A stretch of 64,000 bases of DNA from Lichenicoccus sp964246745 (GCA_964246745.1 CAXTRK010000012.1:1-64000), one strand, 5' to 3'; positions 8,236 to 17,165 are shown, counted from the stretch's first letter. Made by a program: numbers and translations. Notes: generated by a model not told the origin, from the sequence alone.

Positions 8236-8850
8236 ATGTCGACTCTCCTCGTCGTCGAGACCAGCCCGCGTGGCGACTTCTCCATCTCCCGCAATCTCAC
8301 CCGTCGCTTCGTGGCTCAGTGGCAAGCGGCGCACCCGGACGGAAAGGTGGTGGATCGCGACCTGATGCAGACGGACCTGCCGCACGTCAACGCGCCCTGG
8401 CTGCAGGCCTACTTCACGCCGCCCGAACGGCATTCGGCCGAGATGAAGGAGGTGCTGCGCGTCTCCGACGAGCTTGTCGCGGAGCTCCTGGCGGCCGATC
8501 ATCTCGTCATCGCAACCCCGGTGTACAACTACAACATTCCAGCGGCCTTGAAGGCCTGGATCGACCACATCGTGCGCAAGGGCATGACATTGGGCGTCGA
8601 TGGCAGCGGTCTGGTGACCGGCAAGAAGGCCACGGTGCTGCTCGCCTCCGGCGGCGTCTATACCGAAGGCTCGCCGATCCGCGAACGGGACATCGCCACC
8701 CAGTATCTGCGCCTCGTCCTGCGCGTGATCGGCATTACCGATGTCACCTTCATCGCCGGCGGGAATGCCAAGGTCGTCGATCTGGGTGAGGTCGGGATGG
8801 AGGAGTTCGTCAACAGGTTTCAGGCGGAGATCGCAGTCCACGCCGCCTGA
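8236..8850 (+). CDS. azoR: FMN-dependent NADH:quinone oxidoreductase/azoreductase (AzoR family)
   Basis: 204 residues with a flavodoxin-like fold. The N-terminal phosphate-binding loop is VETSPRGDFSISRNLTRRF, and TPVYNYNIPAALKAWIDHIV is the isoalloxazine-binding segment that defines the AcpD/AzoR family. It reduces quinones and azo compounds by two electrons with NADH. The start is preceded by AAGGAG (8223-8228). With the dioxygenase 24 bp upstream it forms a likely two-gene operon for detoxifying aromatic or quinone stress. Confidence 0.88.
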   Translation: MSTLLVVETSPRGDFSISRNLTRRFVAQWQAAHPDGKVVDRDLMQTDLPHVNAPWLQAYFTPPERHSAEMKEVLRVSDELVAELLAADHLVIATPVYNYNIPAALKAWIDHIVRKGMTLGVDGSGLVTGKKATVLLASGGVYTEGSPIRERDIATQYLRLVLRVIGITDVTFIAGGNAKVVDLGEVGMEEFVNRFQAEIAVHAA

Positions 8851-8864
8851 ACCGGCCGCATGGC

Positions 8865-9356
8865 TCAGATCGGCCGCGCACCGTCGCCGCCGCAGTCGGC
8901 GCAGAGTCCCTCCGCCTCGATCGTGGCGTTGCTCAGGCTGAAGCCGGCGTTTCGCGCCGCGCGCGTCAGGGTCGCCCGTATGTCGCTGTCCTCCAGTTCG
9001 GTGACTCGACCGCAGCGCGTACAGATCAGGAACTGCGCGCCGTGACGGTGGCCGGGATCATGCTCGGCGATGGCGTGGGCGCAGCCGACGAAGGCGCTCA
9101 GCCGCTCGATCTTGTGGATCAGGCCATGTTCGAGCAGGAAGTCGAGAGAGCGGTAGATTGTCGGCGGCGCCGCTCCCTTATGGTGGGCGCGTAGCCGGTC
9201 GAGCAAATCATAGGCTCCGGCGGGACGATCGCTGTCGAGCACCAGGCCGAGCACGTGGCGCCGCAGTTCGGTGAGGCGGGTGCCGCGTCGATCGCAGGTG
9301 ATTTCGGCACGGCTAAGCAGGGTGTTGGTGCGGTCGGAAAAGACGGACGTCGGCAT
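8865..9356 (-). CDS. zur: Fur-family regulator, Zur-like
   Basis: 163 residues. An N-terminal winged helix (TELRRHVLGLVLDSDRPAGAYDLLDRL... PTIYRSLDFLLEHGLIHKIE) with the TVYR-like recognition helix of Fur proteins, then a dimerisation domain with HDPGHRHGAQFLICTRCGRVTEL and a terminal LCADCGG. The two CxxC pairs form the structural zinc site, and the His-rich HDPGHRHG segment is typical of the regulatory site in Zur. It represses zinc uptake genes when zinc is sufficient. A near-palindromic AT-rich element lies 23-35 bp upstream (autoregulation is likely), and a Zur-like box precedes the TonB receptor at 6027. Zur rather than Fur or PerR is inferred from overall similarity and the cysteine arrangement. 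Confidence 0.78.
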   Translation of the reverse strand: MPTSVFSDRTNTLLSRAEITCDRRGTRLTELRRHVLGLVLDSDRPAGAYDLLDRLRAHHKGAAPPTIYRSLDFLLEHGLIHKIERLSAFVGCAHAIAEHDPGHRHGAQFLICTRCGRVTELEDSDIRATLTRAARNAGFSLSNATIEAEGLCADCGGDGARPI

Positions 9357-9378
9357 CGGGCGGCTCTCATCGCGAAAG

Positions 9379-9391
9379 GCTATAATATTGC
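9379..9391 (-). promoter_or_regulatory. Zur-box-like element in the zur promoter
   Basis: GCTATA-A-TATTGC is a 13-bp near-palindrome (one mismatch between arms) resembling a degenerate Zur box. It lies 23-35 bp upstream of the Fur-family start and 73 bp before the divergent thioesterase start. It may be an autoregulatory operator overlapping a -10 region. Confidence 0.35.
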
Positions 9392-9463
9392 AATTCAGGG
9401 TTCGTTGAGGAAGTGTTGACTGGTGGATACGTTGGCATCCGCGAGCGCGCCGAGAGGAACAGC

Positions 9464-10312
9464 ATGGCAGACATCAACGCCCCAGCTCCACACGAAGCAG
9501 CACCTCCGGCTGCGGAAGCGCTGGTCCGCCAATTGCTCGATCTTCTCGATCTCGACGAGATCGATACCGATCTTTATCGCGGCCCGCGACGTCCAGGCGG
9601 CAGCGGCCGGGTGTTTGGCGGCCAGGTTATCGCCCAGGCGCTGATCGCATCCATGCGCTCGGTCGATCCGGCTTCCGTCGCCCATTCGCTGCACGCCTAT
9701 TTCATGCGGCCCGGCGACAACGAGCGGCCGATCGTCTATCGCGTCGAGCGCGATTTCGACGGCAGGAGCTTCGCCACCCGCCGCGTCATCGCCCTGCAAC
9801 GAGGTCGGCCGATCCTCAACATGGCGGCGTCCTTCCACCGGCCGGAGCGCGGCGTCGCCCATCAGGCCGAGATGCCGGCGGCGCCGGCGCCGGAGGGCTT
9901 GCCCTCGATCGGAGGCCTCGCTCATGGCCGTCCCATCGAGGTGCGCCCTGTCGAGATACACGCGCCGGAGTCGGGCGCTCGCTCCATGCGTTGGATCAGG
10001 ACCGCGGCGCCGCTCGGCGATGACCCGTGCGCTCACCGCGCGGTGCTCGCCTTCGCCTCCGATCTCGGACTTCTCGGCGCCAGCATGGTGCCCCATGGCA
10101 TCGGCTTTCTCACCCCTGGGCTGCAGGCGGCGAGCCTCGATCACGCGCTCTGGTTCCACGATGAATTGCGCATCGACGACTGGTTGCTCTACGTGATGGA
10201 AAGTCCCTGGTCGGGCGGCGCGCGTGGCTTCAATCTCGGCCAGGTTTTCCGACGCGACGGCCGCCTGGTGGCGAGCGTCGCCCAGGAAGGATTGATCCGG
10301 ATACGCGAGTGA
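9464..10312 (+). CDS. tesB: Acyl-CoA thioesterase II
   Basis: 282 residues forming a double hot-dog fold. Family segments are clear: GRVFGGQVIAQALIA near residue 35, HSLHAYFMRPGD near 60, RRVIALQRGRPILNMAASF near 90, and the C-terminal SLDHALWFHDELRIDDWLLYVMESPWSGGARGF, which carries the Asp of the Asp-Thr-Gln catalytic triad. It hydrolyses medium- and long-chain acyl-CoA to free fatty acid and CoA. I chose ATG 9464 over an in-frame start at 9413 because GAGAGG precedes it and the longer leader has no similarity to the family. It is divergent from zur, and its stop overlaps a GTG at 10309 of the next frame. Confidence 0.88.
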   Translation: MADINAPAPHEAAPPAAEALVRQLLDLLDLDEIDTDLYRGPRRPGGSGRVFGGQVIAQALIASMRSVDPASVAHSLHAYFMRPGDNERPIVYRVERDFDGRSFATRRVIALQRGRPILNMAASFHRPERGVAHQAEMPAAPAPEGLPSIGGLAHGRPIEVRPVEIHAPESGARSMRWIRTAAPLGDDPCAHRAVLAFASDLGLLGASMVPHGIGFLTPGLQAASLDHALWFHDELRIDDWLLYVMESPWSGGARGFNLGQVFRRDGRLVASVAQEGLIRIRE

Positions 10313-10320
10313 TCTCGGCC

Positions 10321-11304
10321 ATGCGATCACACATCATTCCGCCGGCCGCGGTCGCGGCGCTGGCCATGCTCGCCGGCCCATGCGCTTCGGCCCACGTCAT
10401 CGCCGGCGCCCGTGTGTTTCCGGTGACGCTGACCTTCGACGATCCGGGCGTCGCCGACGAAGCCTCGCTTCCCGCCTTCACCTACACGCGCAGCGGCGCG
10501 GCCGGCGGCTCGGGTGCCACCCACGAAGTCGATCTCGGCTTCGAGTACGACAAGACGGTCACATCCGACACGGCGCTGATCGTCAATGACGGCTACGGCA
10601 TCCAGCAGGTGAACGGCGCCAAGACGCAGACCGGCTTCGAGAACCTGTTCATCACCGGCAAATGGCAGGCCTATACCAACGCCGACCACGAGTTCGTCAT
10701 CTCCCTCGGCGTCATACGTGAGATCGGCGGCACCGGCACCACCCATACCGGCGGCGACCGTTTCGGCTCGACCTCGCCCACCGGGTATTTCGGCAAGGGA
10801 TTGGGCGACCTGCCGGTAGGCTTCCTGCGGCCGTTCGCGGTCACCGGCGAACTGAGCTACACGGTCGCCGACAAGGAGGTGAAGACGCTCGCCTCCCCTG
10901 CCTTGTCTGCGGGCGTCTCGGCCTCGAGCCCGTTCGATACCGGCCTCGCCACGCAGTTCAACAATGGCAACAACAATGCCTGGTCGGCCGGCCTTTCCCT
11001 GCAATACAGCATCCCCTATTTGCAATCCCAGGTCAGCAACGTCGGCCTGCCGGGCTGGCTCGGCGACATGATCCCCATCGTCGAGTTCACCTGGTCGTCG
11101 CCCGCCTCGCGGCCCAGCACCCAGGGCACCACCTGGATCGCGGCCCCCGGGGTGATCTATCTCGCGCAATGGGGCGAGATCGGAGTCGAGGCGCTGGTGC
11201 CGCTCGACAAGGCGGCCGGCACCAATGTCGGCGCGGTCGGACTCGTGCACTTCTTCTTCGACGACCTTTTCCCCAACAGCATCGGCAGGCCGATCTTCAA
11301 CTGA
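10321..11304 (+). CDS. Predicted outer-membrane beta-barrel protein of a CopC/CopD cassette
   Basis: 327 residues from ATG 10321 (a GTG at 10309 would add four). The signal peptide ends ASA-HVIAG. The rest alternates short amphipathic strands with glycine/aspartate turns and ends on an aromatic residue close to the C-terminus (GRPIFN), consistent with an 8-12 strand barrel. I do not recognise a named family with certainty; similar proteins are annotated as hypothetical or porin-like transporters. Its stop is 21 bp before copC and the three genes are co-oriented, so a role in copper passage or envelope copper handling is inferred only from context. Confidence 0.6.
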   Translation: MRSHIIPPAAVAALAMLAGPCASAHVIAGARVFPVTLTFDDPGVADEASLPAFTYTRSGAAGGSGATHEVDLGFEYDKTVTSDTALIVNDGYGIQQVNGAKTQTGFENLFITGKWQAYTNADHEFVISLGVIREIGGTGTTHTGGDRFGSTSPTGYFGKGLGDLPVGFLRPFAVTGELSYTVADKEVKTLASPALSAGVSASSPFDTGLATQFNNGNNNAWSAGLSLQYSIPYLQSQVSNVGLPGWLGDMIPIVEFTWSSPASRPSTQGTTWIAAPGVIYLAQWGEIGVEALVPLDKAAGTNVGAVGLVHFFFDDLFPNSIGRPIFN

Positions 11305-11325
11305 TCCGGCCCGGAGACATGGTCC

Positions 11326-11688
11326 ATGCGGTTTGTCACAGTCGCCGGCCTCGCCGCCGGACTCATGCTCCGCGCCGGCCCCGCCTGGGCGCACGCCTTT
11401 CTCAAGACCGCCACTCCTGGCGTCGGCAGCACGGTGGCGGCGGCGCCGCGCCAGGTGGTGATCGACTTCACCGAGGGAGTCGAGCCGGCCTTCAGCACGA
11501 TCACGGTCGAGGACCGAACCGGCGCGCGCGTCGATACCGGCGGCGTGCACCTGGAGGGCGGCGATGCGCATCTCGCGATAGCACTCAAGCCGATCGGGCC
11601 CGGCACCTACACGGTGCGTTGGCATGCGACCGCCACCGACACGCACAAGACCCAGGGCCGGTTCCGCTTTACGGTGAAGCCGGGGTGA
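11326..11688 (+). CDS. copC: Periplasmic copper-binding CopC domain protein
   Basis: 120 residues. The signal peptide ends AWA, exposing the mature N-terminus HAFLKTATPG, whose first His is the family Cu(II) ligand. The beta-sandwich ends with VRWHATATDTHKTQGRFRFTV, containing the conserved Asp-x-His copper ligands. It binds copper in the periplasm and is thought to hand it to CopD. Its TGA overlaps the GTG start of copD (11685-11688), so translation is coupled. Confidence 0.85.
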   Translation: MRFVTVAGLAAGLMLRAGPAWAHAFLKTATPGVGSTVAAAPRQVVIDFTEGVEPAFSTITVEDRTGARVDTGGVHLEGGDAHLAIALKPIGPGTYTVRWHATATDTHKTQGRFRFTVKPG

Positions 11689-12572
11689 GTGCTGCGCTCG
11701 TGCTGGCGCGGGCGACGGCGGTGGGCGCGCTGCTTTCGCTGTGCGGCACGCTGCTGTTCCGGAGCTTGCTGATGCCGCCCGATTGCACGCGCGAGGCCGT
11801 GCGCGCGCTCGGCCGACTGGCCTGGGGCAGCCTTGCCGTGGCGGCACTCGGGCTTGCGGCATGGACCGTGCTGCAATCGGCCGAGCTCGCCGGCGCGCGC
11901 GGTCTGGCGCAGACGCTGGCGGCGTTGCCGACGGTGCTGAGCGACACCCAGTTCGGTCATCTCGTGCTGCTGCAACTTGGCCTCGCTGGCGGGACCGGCG
12001 TCGCCCTCGCTTGCGGCGGGCGGGGTCTGCGGGCGGCGGCGGCGCTCGCCTCGCTCGACGTGGCGGCAGAGGCCGGGCACGGTCACGCCATGGCGATGGG
12101 CGGCGTGCTCGGCCCGCTGTTCTGGGTGGATATGCTGCACGTGCTGTCGGCGGCAGGCTGGATCGGCGGCCTGGCGCCGCTGCTGCTCGTCGTCCGCCTG
12201 TCGCCGCCCGGCACTGGCGCCGCCGCCGCGCGACGCTTCTCCCCGTTCGGCAAATGGTGCCTGGCCGGGCTCGCCGGATCGGCGTTAATCCAGGGCTGGG
12301 TGCTGGTCGGCAGCGTCGCGGCCCTGCTCGCCATGCCGTATGGCTGGGTCGTGCTGATCAAGACCACCCTGTTCAGCCTGCTGTTCGCGCTCGCCGTGGT
12401 CAACCGCTACCGGCTGGCGCCGGCGCTGCGCGGAACGGCTCCGCACTTGTCGCGACGGCGGCTCGCCGCGAGCATCCTGGTTCAGACCGGGCTCGGCGCG
12501 ACCGCAGTGCTCGCCGCCGCCGTGCTGAGCGGGCTGGTTCCAGGAATGGACCGTGGCGCCGCAATGCCGTGA
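11685..12572 (+). CDS. copD: Copper resistance/import membrane protein CopD
   Basis: 295 residues from GTG 11685, which overlaps the copC stop. Eight hydrophobic segments are visible. The family-typical histidine-bearing segment GHGHAMAMGG...FWVDMLHVLSAAGWIGGL lies near residues 130-165. CopD with CopC moves copper across the inner membrane or supplies copper enzymes; the direction is debated for the family. The frame is open well upstream of 11685, but that part overlaps copC and lacks similarity. Confidence 0.82.
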   Translation: MSAALVLARATAVGALLSLCGTLLFRSLLMPPDCTREAVRALGRLAWGSLAVAALGLAAWTVLQSAELAGARGLAQTLAALPTVLSDTQFGHLVLLQLGLAGGTGVALACGGRGLRAAAALASLDVAAEAGHGHAMAMGGVLGPLFWVDMLHVLSAAGWIGGLAPLLLVVRLSPPGTGAAAARRFSPFGKWCLAGLAGSALIQGWVLVGSVAALLAMPYGWVVLIKTTLFSLLFALAVVNRYRLAPALRGTAPHLSRRRLAASILVQTGLGATAVLAAAVLSGLVPGMDRGAAMP

Positions 12573-12580
12573 CGGCGCGC

Positions 12581-13246
12581 CTAATCCGGCGCTCCAGTCG
12601 CGGGGTCGGTCACAACCGATTGTGTGCTGAACCGCACGAACAGCGCCGCTGTCACCCCCGCGCTCGAACGCAGGAACAGCGCGCCGTCGCCGCGCACGCG
12701 GTTGTCGCCGGCGAAATCTCCGGAGTTGCCTTGCATCATGTGGATGTCGTGGACGCCGCGCTCCGGGGAAAAGCCGAAGGTCTGATCGGCGCCACGATCC
12801 TGAAAATAGTCACCGATCGCCAAGACCACCGAGTCCGGGTCGGCGGCCGCCGCCTGGATGCGGGCGTCCAGTTCCTCGCTGAGGCCGCTGCCGCTGCCGT
12901 CCGGCGGCACCGGCACCATCGCCCCAAGATCGAACAACCCATCACGCGCATAGTCGAGTCCCTCGCCGTCGGGACCGGTGGCCAGCGCGCTGAAGCCCGG
13001 AGCGCCGGCCGCGCGCGCGGCCAGATCGATCCGGGTGGGCTTGGTGAAATCAGCGACGAAGAGCGCGAGCACGTCGCTGCCATCGACCGAGCGGACATTC
13101 ACCGCGAGCCGATACTGGCTGTCCGCCTGCACCAGAATCTCGTAGTGCGGCGACCTGCCGCCGCCATATTCCCGCCCCTGCTGGACATGGCCTACGAGGA
13201 CGCCGTAGGTCCGGTTGGCGCCGTGTGGCATGCGTCGATGCGTCAT
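12581..13246 (-). CDS. DUF2278 (YukJ-like) protein of unknown function
   Basis: 221 residues from ATG 13246. It shows the DUF2278 layout: an N-terminal YGVLVGHVQQGREYGGGRSPHYEILVQADSQYRLAVNVRS, a central NYARDGLFDLGAM-type segment (here LDYARDGLFDLGAMVPVP), and a C-terminal IGDYFQDRGADQTFGFSPERGVHDIHMMQGNSGDFAGDNRVRGDGALFL, where GVHDIHMNQGN is the family hallmark. There is no signal peptide or membrane span. Function is unknown. Its start is 26 bp from the divergent anmK start, and its end is 9 bp from the copD stop. Confidence 0.75.
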   Translation of the reverse strand: MTHRRMPHGANRTYGVLVGHVQQGREYGGGRSPHYEILVQADSQYRLAVNVRSVDGSDVLALFVADFTKPTRIDLAARAAGAPGFSALATGPDGEGLDYARDGLFDLGAMVPVPPDGSGSGLSEELDARIQAAAADPDSVVLAIGDYFQDRGADQTFGFSPERGVHDIHMMQGNSGDFAGDNRVRGDGALFLRSSAGVTAALFVRFSTQSVVTDPATGAPD

Positions 13247-13272
13247 GATGGGGTCCTCATGGGTGAGCCGCG

Positions 13273-14391
13273 ATGAGCCGGTGGGCGATTGGATTGATGA
13301 CCGGGACGGTGCTCGACGGCAATATCGATATCGCCATGATACGCGGCGACGGCGAGACCATCGACGCATTCGGGCCGTGGCGGCTCGCCGCCTATGCGCC
13401 GTCGGTGCGCGAGTTGATCGCGCGTTCGGTGCAGGCCGCGCGCGAATGGAACTTCGACGGACCGGAGCCCCCTGTCTTCGGGCAGGCAAGCGAGGCGTTG
13501 ACGCTCGCGCAAGCGGACGCGGTGCGCCGTTTCCTGGCCGACAATAATGTGGCCGCAGCCGAGATCGCCGTCATCGGTTTCCATGGCCAGACCGTGCTGC
13601 ACAGGGCGGCGGCGCCGTCGCGCCCCGGACGCACGCGGCAACTCGGGGACGGTGCGTTGATGGCGGGTCACCTCGGCATCGACGTGGTGGACGATTTCCG
13701 CAGCCGCGACGTGCAGGCGGGCGGCCAGGGCGCGCCGCTGGCGGCCTGCTACCACGCGGCGCTGCTCGCCCGCGCCTCTCCCGGCGTTGCCGGATGCGTG
13801 CTCAATCTCGGCGGCGTCGGCAATCTCACGAGCTGGGATGGAGCCGATGGCCTGATCGCATTCGATACCGGACCGGGCAACGCGCCGCTGAACGACTGGG
13901 TGCGCAGGCACGGGTTGGGAGAGTTCGATCGCGACGGCCGGCTGGCTTCGGCAGGGCGTGTCGACGAGGCGCTGCTGGAGAGGCTGCTCGCGCATCCATG
14001 GCTGGCGCTGCCCCCGCCCAAGTCGCTCGACCGGCATGATTTCACCGACGACATGGCGGCCGGGCTCAGCGCGGAGGATGGCGCGGCGTTGCTGGCCGCC
14101 TTTGCCGCGGGGTGCGTCGCGCGCGGGCTCCAGCATCTTCCCGCGCGCCCCGACCGGCTCGTGATATGCGGCGGCGGCCGGCACAATCCGGCTCTGCTGC
14201 GCCAACTGCGGCATCAAACCGGGATTGCCGTGCAGACGGCGGAACAGGTCGGCTGGCGCGGCGACGCGGTGGAAGCGGAGTGCTTCGCCTATCTCGCGCT
14301 GCGTCACCTGCGCGGACTGCCGATCAGCTTTCCGAGCACCACGGGGGTGGCGCGGCCGATGACCGGCGGACGGCTCAGCCACGTCGGCTGA
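13273..14391 (+). CDS. anmK: Anhydro-N-acetylmuramic acid kinase
   Basis: 372 residues, the normal length. The ATP-binding P-loop region is IGLMTGTVLDGNIDIAM, an atypical form of the usual MSGTSLDG(V/A)D. The catalytic Asp is in AFDTGPGNAPLNDW near residue 200, and LVICGGGRHNPALL near 295 is the late nucleotide-binding motif. It phosphorylates and opens 1,6-anhydroMurNAc recovered during peptidoglycan recycling, giving MurNAc-6-phosphate. No other recycling gene is adjacent. The replacement of SGTSLDG by TGTVLDG occurs in other alphaproteobacterial AnmK proteins as far as I recall, so activity is likely. Confidence 0.9.
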   Translation: MSRWAIGLMTGTVLDGNIDIAMIRGDGETIDAFGPWRLAAYAPSVRELIARSVQAAREWNFDGPEPPVFGQASEALTLAQADAVRRFLADNNVAAAEIAVIGFHGQTVLHRAAAPSRPGRTRQLGDGALMAGHLGIDVVDDFRSRDVQAGGQGAPLAACYHAALLARASPGVAGCVLNLGGVGNLTSWDGADGLIAFDTGPGNAPLNDWVRRHGLGEFDRDGRLASAGRVDEALLERLLAHPWLALPPPKSLDRHDFTDDMAAGLSAEDGAALLAAFAAGCVARGLQHLPARPDRLVICGGGRHNPALLRQLRHQTGIAVQTAEQVGWRGDAVEAECFAYLALRHLRGLPISFPSTTGVARPMTGGRLSHVG

Positions 14392-14454
14392 GCCATGGTG
14401 CAACCGCGGCCGCGGCCTGACGTTTGCTGGGTCACGAGCGCACTGGAGCGGCCC

Positions 14455-14901
14455 ATGCCTGACACGATCGCCGCCACCCTGAAGCCGGTGGCAACCTGCG
14501 CGTTGATCGCCGCCGCATTCGCTTTCGCCGCTCCGTGCGCGCGCGCGCAGAACGCCAATGACCAGGCCTACAGCTACAAGCGGCCATCGCCGACCACGAT
14601 CACCAGCTTCCAATCCTTGTACGACATGTGCACGGACAACTCCGGCACGCAGATGGCCGGCAGCGAGCATTCGCTGTGCGTCGGTTATTTCAACGGCATC
14701 ATCGATTTCTACATCAGCGTGACGCCGGCTGCGGAGCGCCAGTTCTGCCTGCCGACCAATCCGCCGTTGACGCGCGCCGAAGGGCGCGACAAGCTCGCCG
14801 CATGGTCGGAGAACAATCCCGCCGCCAGCCATCAGCCCGCTGCCGTCGGCGTCTATCAGTTCCTGGTCGCGACCTTCCCCTGTAACACCAAGGGTGGCTG
14901 A
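14455..14901 (+). CDS. Secreted Rap1a/Tai-like immunity domain protein
   Basis: 148 residues from ATG 14455 (GGAG about 7 bases upstream). A signal peptide ends CARAQ-NAND. The mature 120 residues contain four cysteines placed as in Rap1a/Tai proteins (YDMCTD, HSLCVGYFNGIIDFY, RQFCLP, ATFPCNT), which form two disulfides. The best characterised members neutralise type VI amidase effectors, but many alphaproteobacterial copies have no effector beside them, and none is visible here. An immunity role should therefore not be assumed. The end overlaps the GTG start of tenA by 8 bp. Confidence 0.65.
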   Translation: MPDTIAATLKPVATCALIAAAFAFAAPCARAQNANDQAYSYKRPSPTTITSFQSLYDMCTDNSGTQMAGSEHSLCVGYFNGIIDFYISVTPAAERQFCLPTNPPLTRAEGRDKLAAWSENNPAASHQPAAVGVYQFLVATFPCNTKGG

Positions 14902-15580
14902 TTCCGCGGCGCCGGTGCTGCGCCAGGGCCGGCTGTTCACCCGGCTTCGCGAGGATTGCGGCGAGGATTGGCAGGCCTATACGCAACACGCCTTCTTGAA
15001 CGGCCTCGCCGATGGGACGCTGCCGGCAGTCGCTTTCCAGACCTATCTGATCCAGGACTATCTCTATCTTGTGCAATACGCGCGCGCCTATGCGCTGGCT
15101 GTCTTCAAGGATCCGGAGCTGGCCGGCATGCGCGCAACGGCGCGGCTGCTCAACGACCTGCTCGACACCGAGATCGGCCTGCATATCGCCTATTGCCGTG
15201 AGTGGGGCTTGAGCGAGGACGATCTGGCGCGGCATCCGGAATCGACGGAACTGCTCGCCTACACGCGCTTCATGCTGGATTGCGGACAACGTGGCGACAT
15301 CCTTGACCTGCTGGTCTCGCTTTCCGCCTGCCTGGTTGGCTACGCCGAGATCGGCCTGCGTCTGATCGTGGACCCGCGGACCAGGCGGGAGGGCAATCCG
15401 TACTGGCCCTGGATCGAGATTTATGGCGGCGGGCACTACGTGCGGCTCGCCAACGAAGGCATCGCCCGTCTTGACCGGCTGGCGGCATCGCACGGCGCCG
15501 ACGCACGTTACGGCATGCTGCTGCGCAGCTTCCGCACTACCGTGCGGCTTGAAGCGGCGTTCTGGACCCCCACCCTGTAG
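14894..15580 (+). CDS. tenA: TenA/thiaminase II family aminohydrolase
   Basis: 228 residues, an all-helical haem-oxygenase-like fold. The family motifs are FQTYLIQDYLYLVQYARAYALA near residue 50, SACLVGYAEIG near 150 with the nucleophilic Cys, and a conserved C-terminal Glu (RLEAAFW). TenA hydrolyses aminomethyl- or formylaminomethyl-pyrimidine from degraded thiamine for salvage. The start is GTG 14894, overlapping the previous stop. No TPP riboswitch or other thi gene is seen nearby, so this is a stand-alone salvage gene or a member of the preceding transcription unit. Confidence 0.85.
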   Translation: MADSAAPVLRQGRLFTRLREDCGEDWQAYTQHAFLNGLADGTLPAVAFQTYLIQDYLYLVQYARAYALAVFKDPELAGMRATARLLNDLLDTEIGLHIAYCREWGLSEDDLARHPESTELLAYTRFMLDCGQRGDILDLLVSLSACLVGYAEIGLRLIVDPRTRREGNPYWPWIEIYGGGHYVRLANEGIARLDRLAASHGADARYGMLLRSFRTTVRLEAAFWTPTL

Positions 15581-15614
15581 CCATCTCCTCTGCCCAAGCC
15601 GCTCCGGAGCCTGC

Positions 15615-17165
15615 ATGGACATCAAGCCGTTGGTCGGACTTACTGGGATTGTCCTCGCCGTGATCACGGCTGACTTCACTCAGGGCGTGACCTCGCTCGC
15701 GCTGCCGGACGTGCTGGGAGGCCTCGGCATCGACACTGACCAGGGCACCTGGATCACCAGTCTGTATGCGACCGGTCAGGTTATCGGCATGTCGCTCTCG
15801 CCGACGATGGCGCTTAACCTGACGGTGCGGCGCTGGGGCCTGTTCGCGATCGCGCTGGGCTGTGTTTCCACGATCTGCGTGCCGCTTACCTCGAACCTCT
15901 CGCTGATCTATGGGCTGAGCCTGCTGCAAGGTGTTTCGGGCGGTCTGGTGATTCCGCTTCTCCTCATCATTGGCTTGCGTGTCCTGGCGCCGCCGATCCG
16001 CCTGTATGGGCTCGCCTTGTACGCGATGTCGGTGACGTTCGGGCCGAACCTCTCGGATACGCTCGCGGCCTTGTGGACTGGAATCGTCGGCTGGCAGTTC
16101 GTCTTCTACGAGGCGCTGCCGTTCAGCGCGCTTGCCGCGGTGCTGTTCTGGTACGGCGTCGAGCAGGACGAGCCGCGGTATGAGCGTTTCCGCAAGTTCG
16201 ACTGGGTCGGCACGCTGCTGGTCGTGGTCATCGCCTTCACCTTCGTCATCGTTCTGGAGCAGGGCGATCGCTACGACTGGTTCAACTCGAAGGTGATCTC
16301 TGTTCTGACGCTGGTCAGCGTCGTCGCGATCCCCGTGTTCGTGCTGAATGAGATTTTTCATCCGCAACCGCTGTTCGGGTTCTACCTGTTGAAACGGCGC
16401 AATATCGCCTATGGGCTGATCACCTTGTTCACCTTCCTGCTGCTCAACCTGGCGGCATCGACACTGCCGAACACCTTCCTGCGGGAGGTGCAGGGATACC
16501 GTCCACTGCAGACCTATGAACTCACCCTCCTGATCGCGCTCCCGCAACTCATTATGCTGCCGCTTGTGGCGGTCGTGCTGAATCTCGCATGGGTGGATTC
16601 GCGCGTGGTGAGCTTCATCGGCATGGCCTGCATCCTGGCCGCATGCATCGGCAACGTGTTCCTCACCAGCTCGGTCACTGGAGGCGGCTTCCTGGTCTGG
16701 CAAGGACTGAACGCGATTGGCCAGCCAATGATCATCATGCCGCTGTTGATGATGGCCACCAACGCGATCCGGAAGCCGGAGGAAGGGCCGCTGGCCTCGG
16801 CGCTGGTCAACACCTGCCGCGCCGTGGCGCAGCCGGTTGGCGTCTGGCTGCTGCAGTTGATCATGCGTTGGCGCGGCTCGCTGCACACCACGCGTATCAT
16901 GGGCGACTCGGCGGAGCGCCGTTTCAGCACGCTGCAGGCGCCGGCGCTGGTGCCCGCCGTGCCGCCGCCGCTGCTGCCCAATGGCCAGCCGCGGTTTCCC
17001 GGCAGCCTGGAGGCGTTCTCGCGCACGGTGCAGCTCCAGTCGACGGTGATGACCCTGAGCGACGCCTTCCTGGTCATCGCGGCACTCACCGTAGCGCTGA
17101 TGGTCGTTGTGGTGACGTTGCCGGTGCGCACCTATCCTCCGCGTATCGCGCTCGCCCAGAAATAG
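15615..17165 (+). CDS. MFS drug exporter, DHA2 family (EmrB-like)
   Basis: 516 residues with 14 predicted spans, the DHA2 (14-TMS) arrangement. ADFTQGVTSLALPDV near the start replaces the usual LDxTIVNVALP motif, and SLLQGVSGGLVIPLLLIIG is the motif after TM4. ATG 15615 is preceded by CCGGAG. It is followed by an EmrA-like adaptor (25-bp gap) and an outer-membrane lipoprotein, so it should be the inner-membrane pump of a complete tripartite exporter. The atypical N-terminal motif and a long loop before the last span suggest a divergent subfamily. Substrate unknown. Confidence 0.85.
   Translation: MDIKPLVGLTGIVLAVITADFTQGVTSLALPDVLGGLGIDTDQGTWITSLYATGQVIGMSLSPTMALNLTVRRWGLFAIALGCVSTICVPLTSNLSLIYGLSLLQGVSGGLVIPLLLIIGLRVLAPPIRLYGLALYAMSVTFGPNLSDTLAALWTGIVGWQFVFYEALPFSALAAVLFWYGVEQDEPRYERFRKFDWVGTLLVVVIAFTFVIVLEQGDRYDWFNSKVISVLTLVSVVAIPVFVLNEIFHPQPLFGFYLLKRRNIAYGLITLFTFLLLNLAASTLPNTFLREVQGYRPLQTYELTLLIALPQLIMLPLVAVVLNLAWVDSRVVSFIGMACILAACIGNVFLTSSVTGGGFLVWQGLNAIGQPMIIMPLLMMATNAIRKPEEGPLASALVNTCRAVAQPVGVWLLQLIMRWRGSLHTTRIMGDSAERRFSTLQAPALVPAVPPPLLPNGQPRFPGSLEAFSRTVQLQSTVMTLSDAFLVIAALTVALMVVVVTLPVRTYPPRIALAQK

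Noticed and set aside
14400..14900. TPP riboswitch upstream of tenA
   Set aside because: The upstream sequence is coding (Rap1a-like gene overlaps tenA), with no THI-box sequence such as CTGAGA seen in context.
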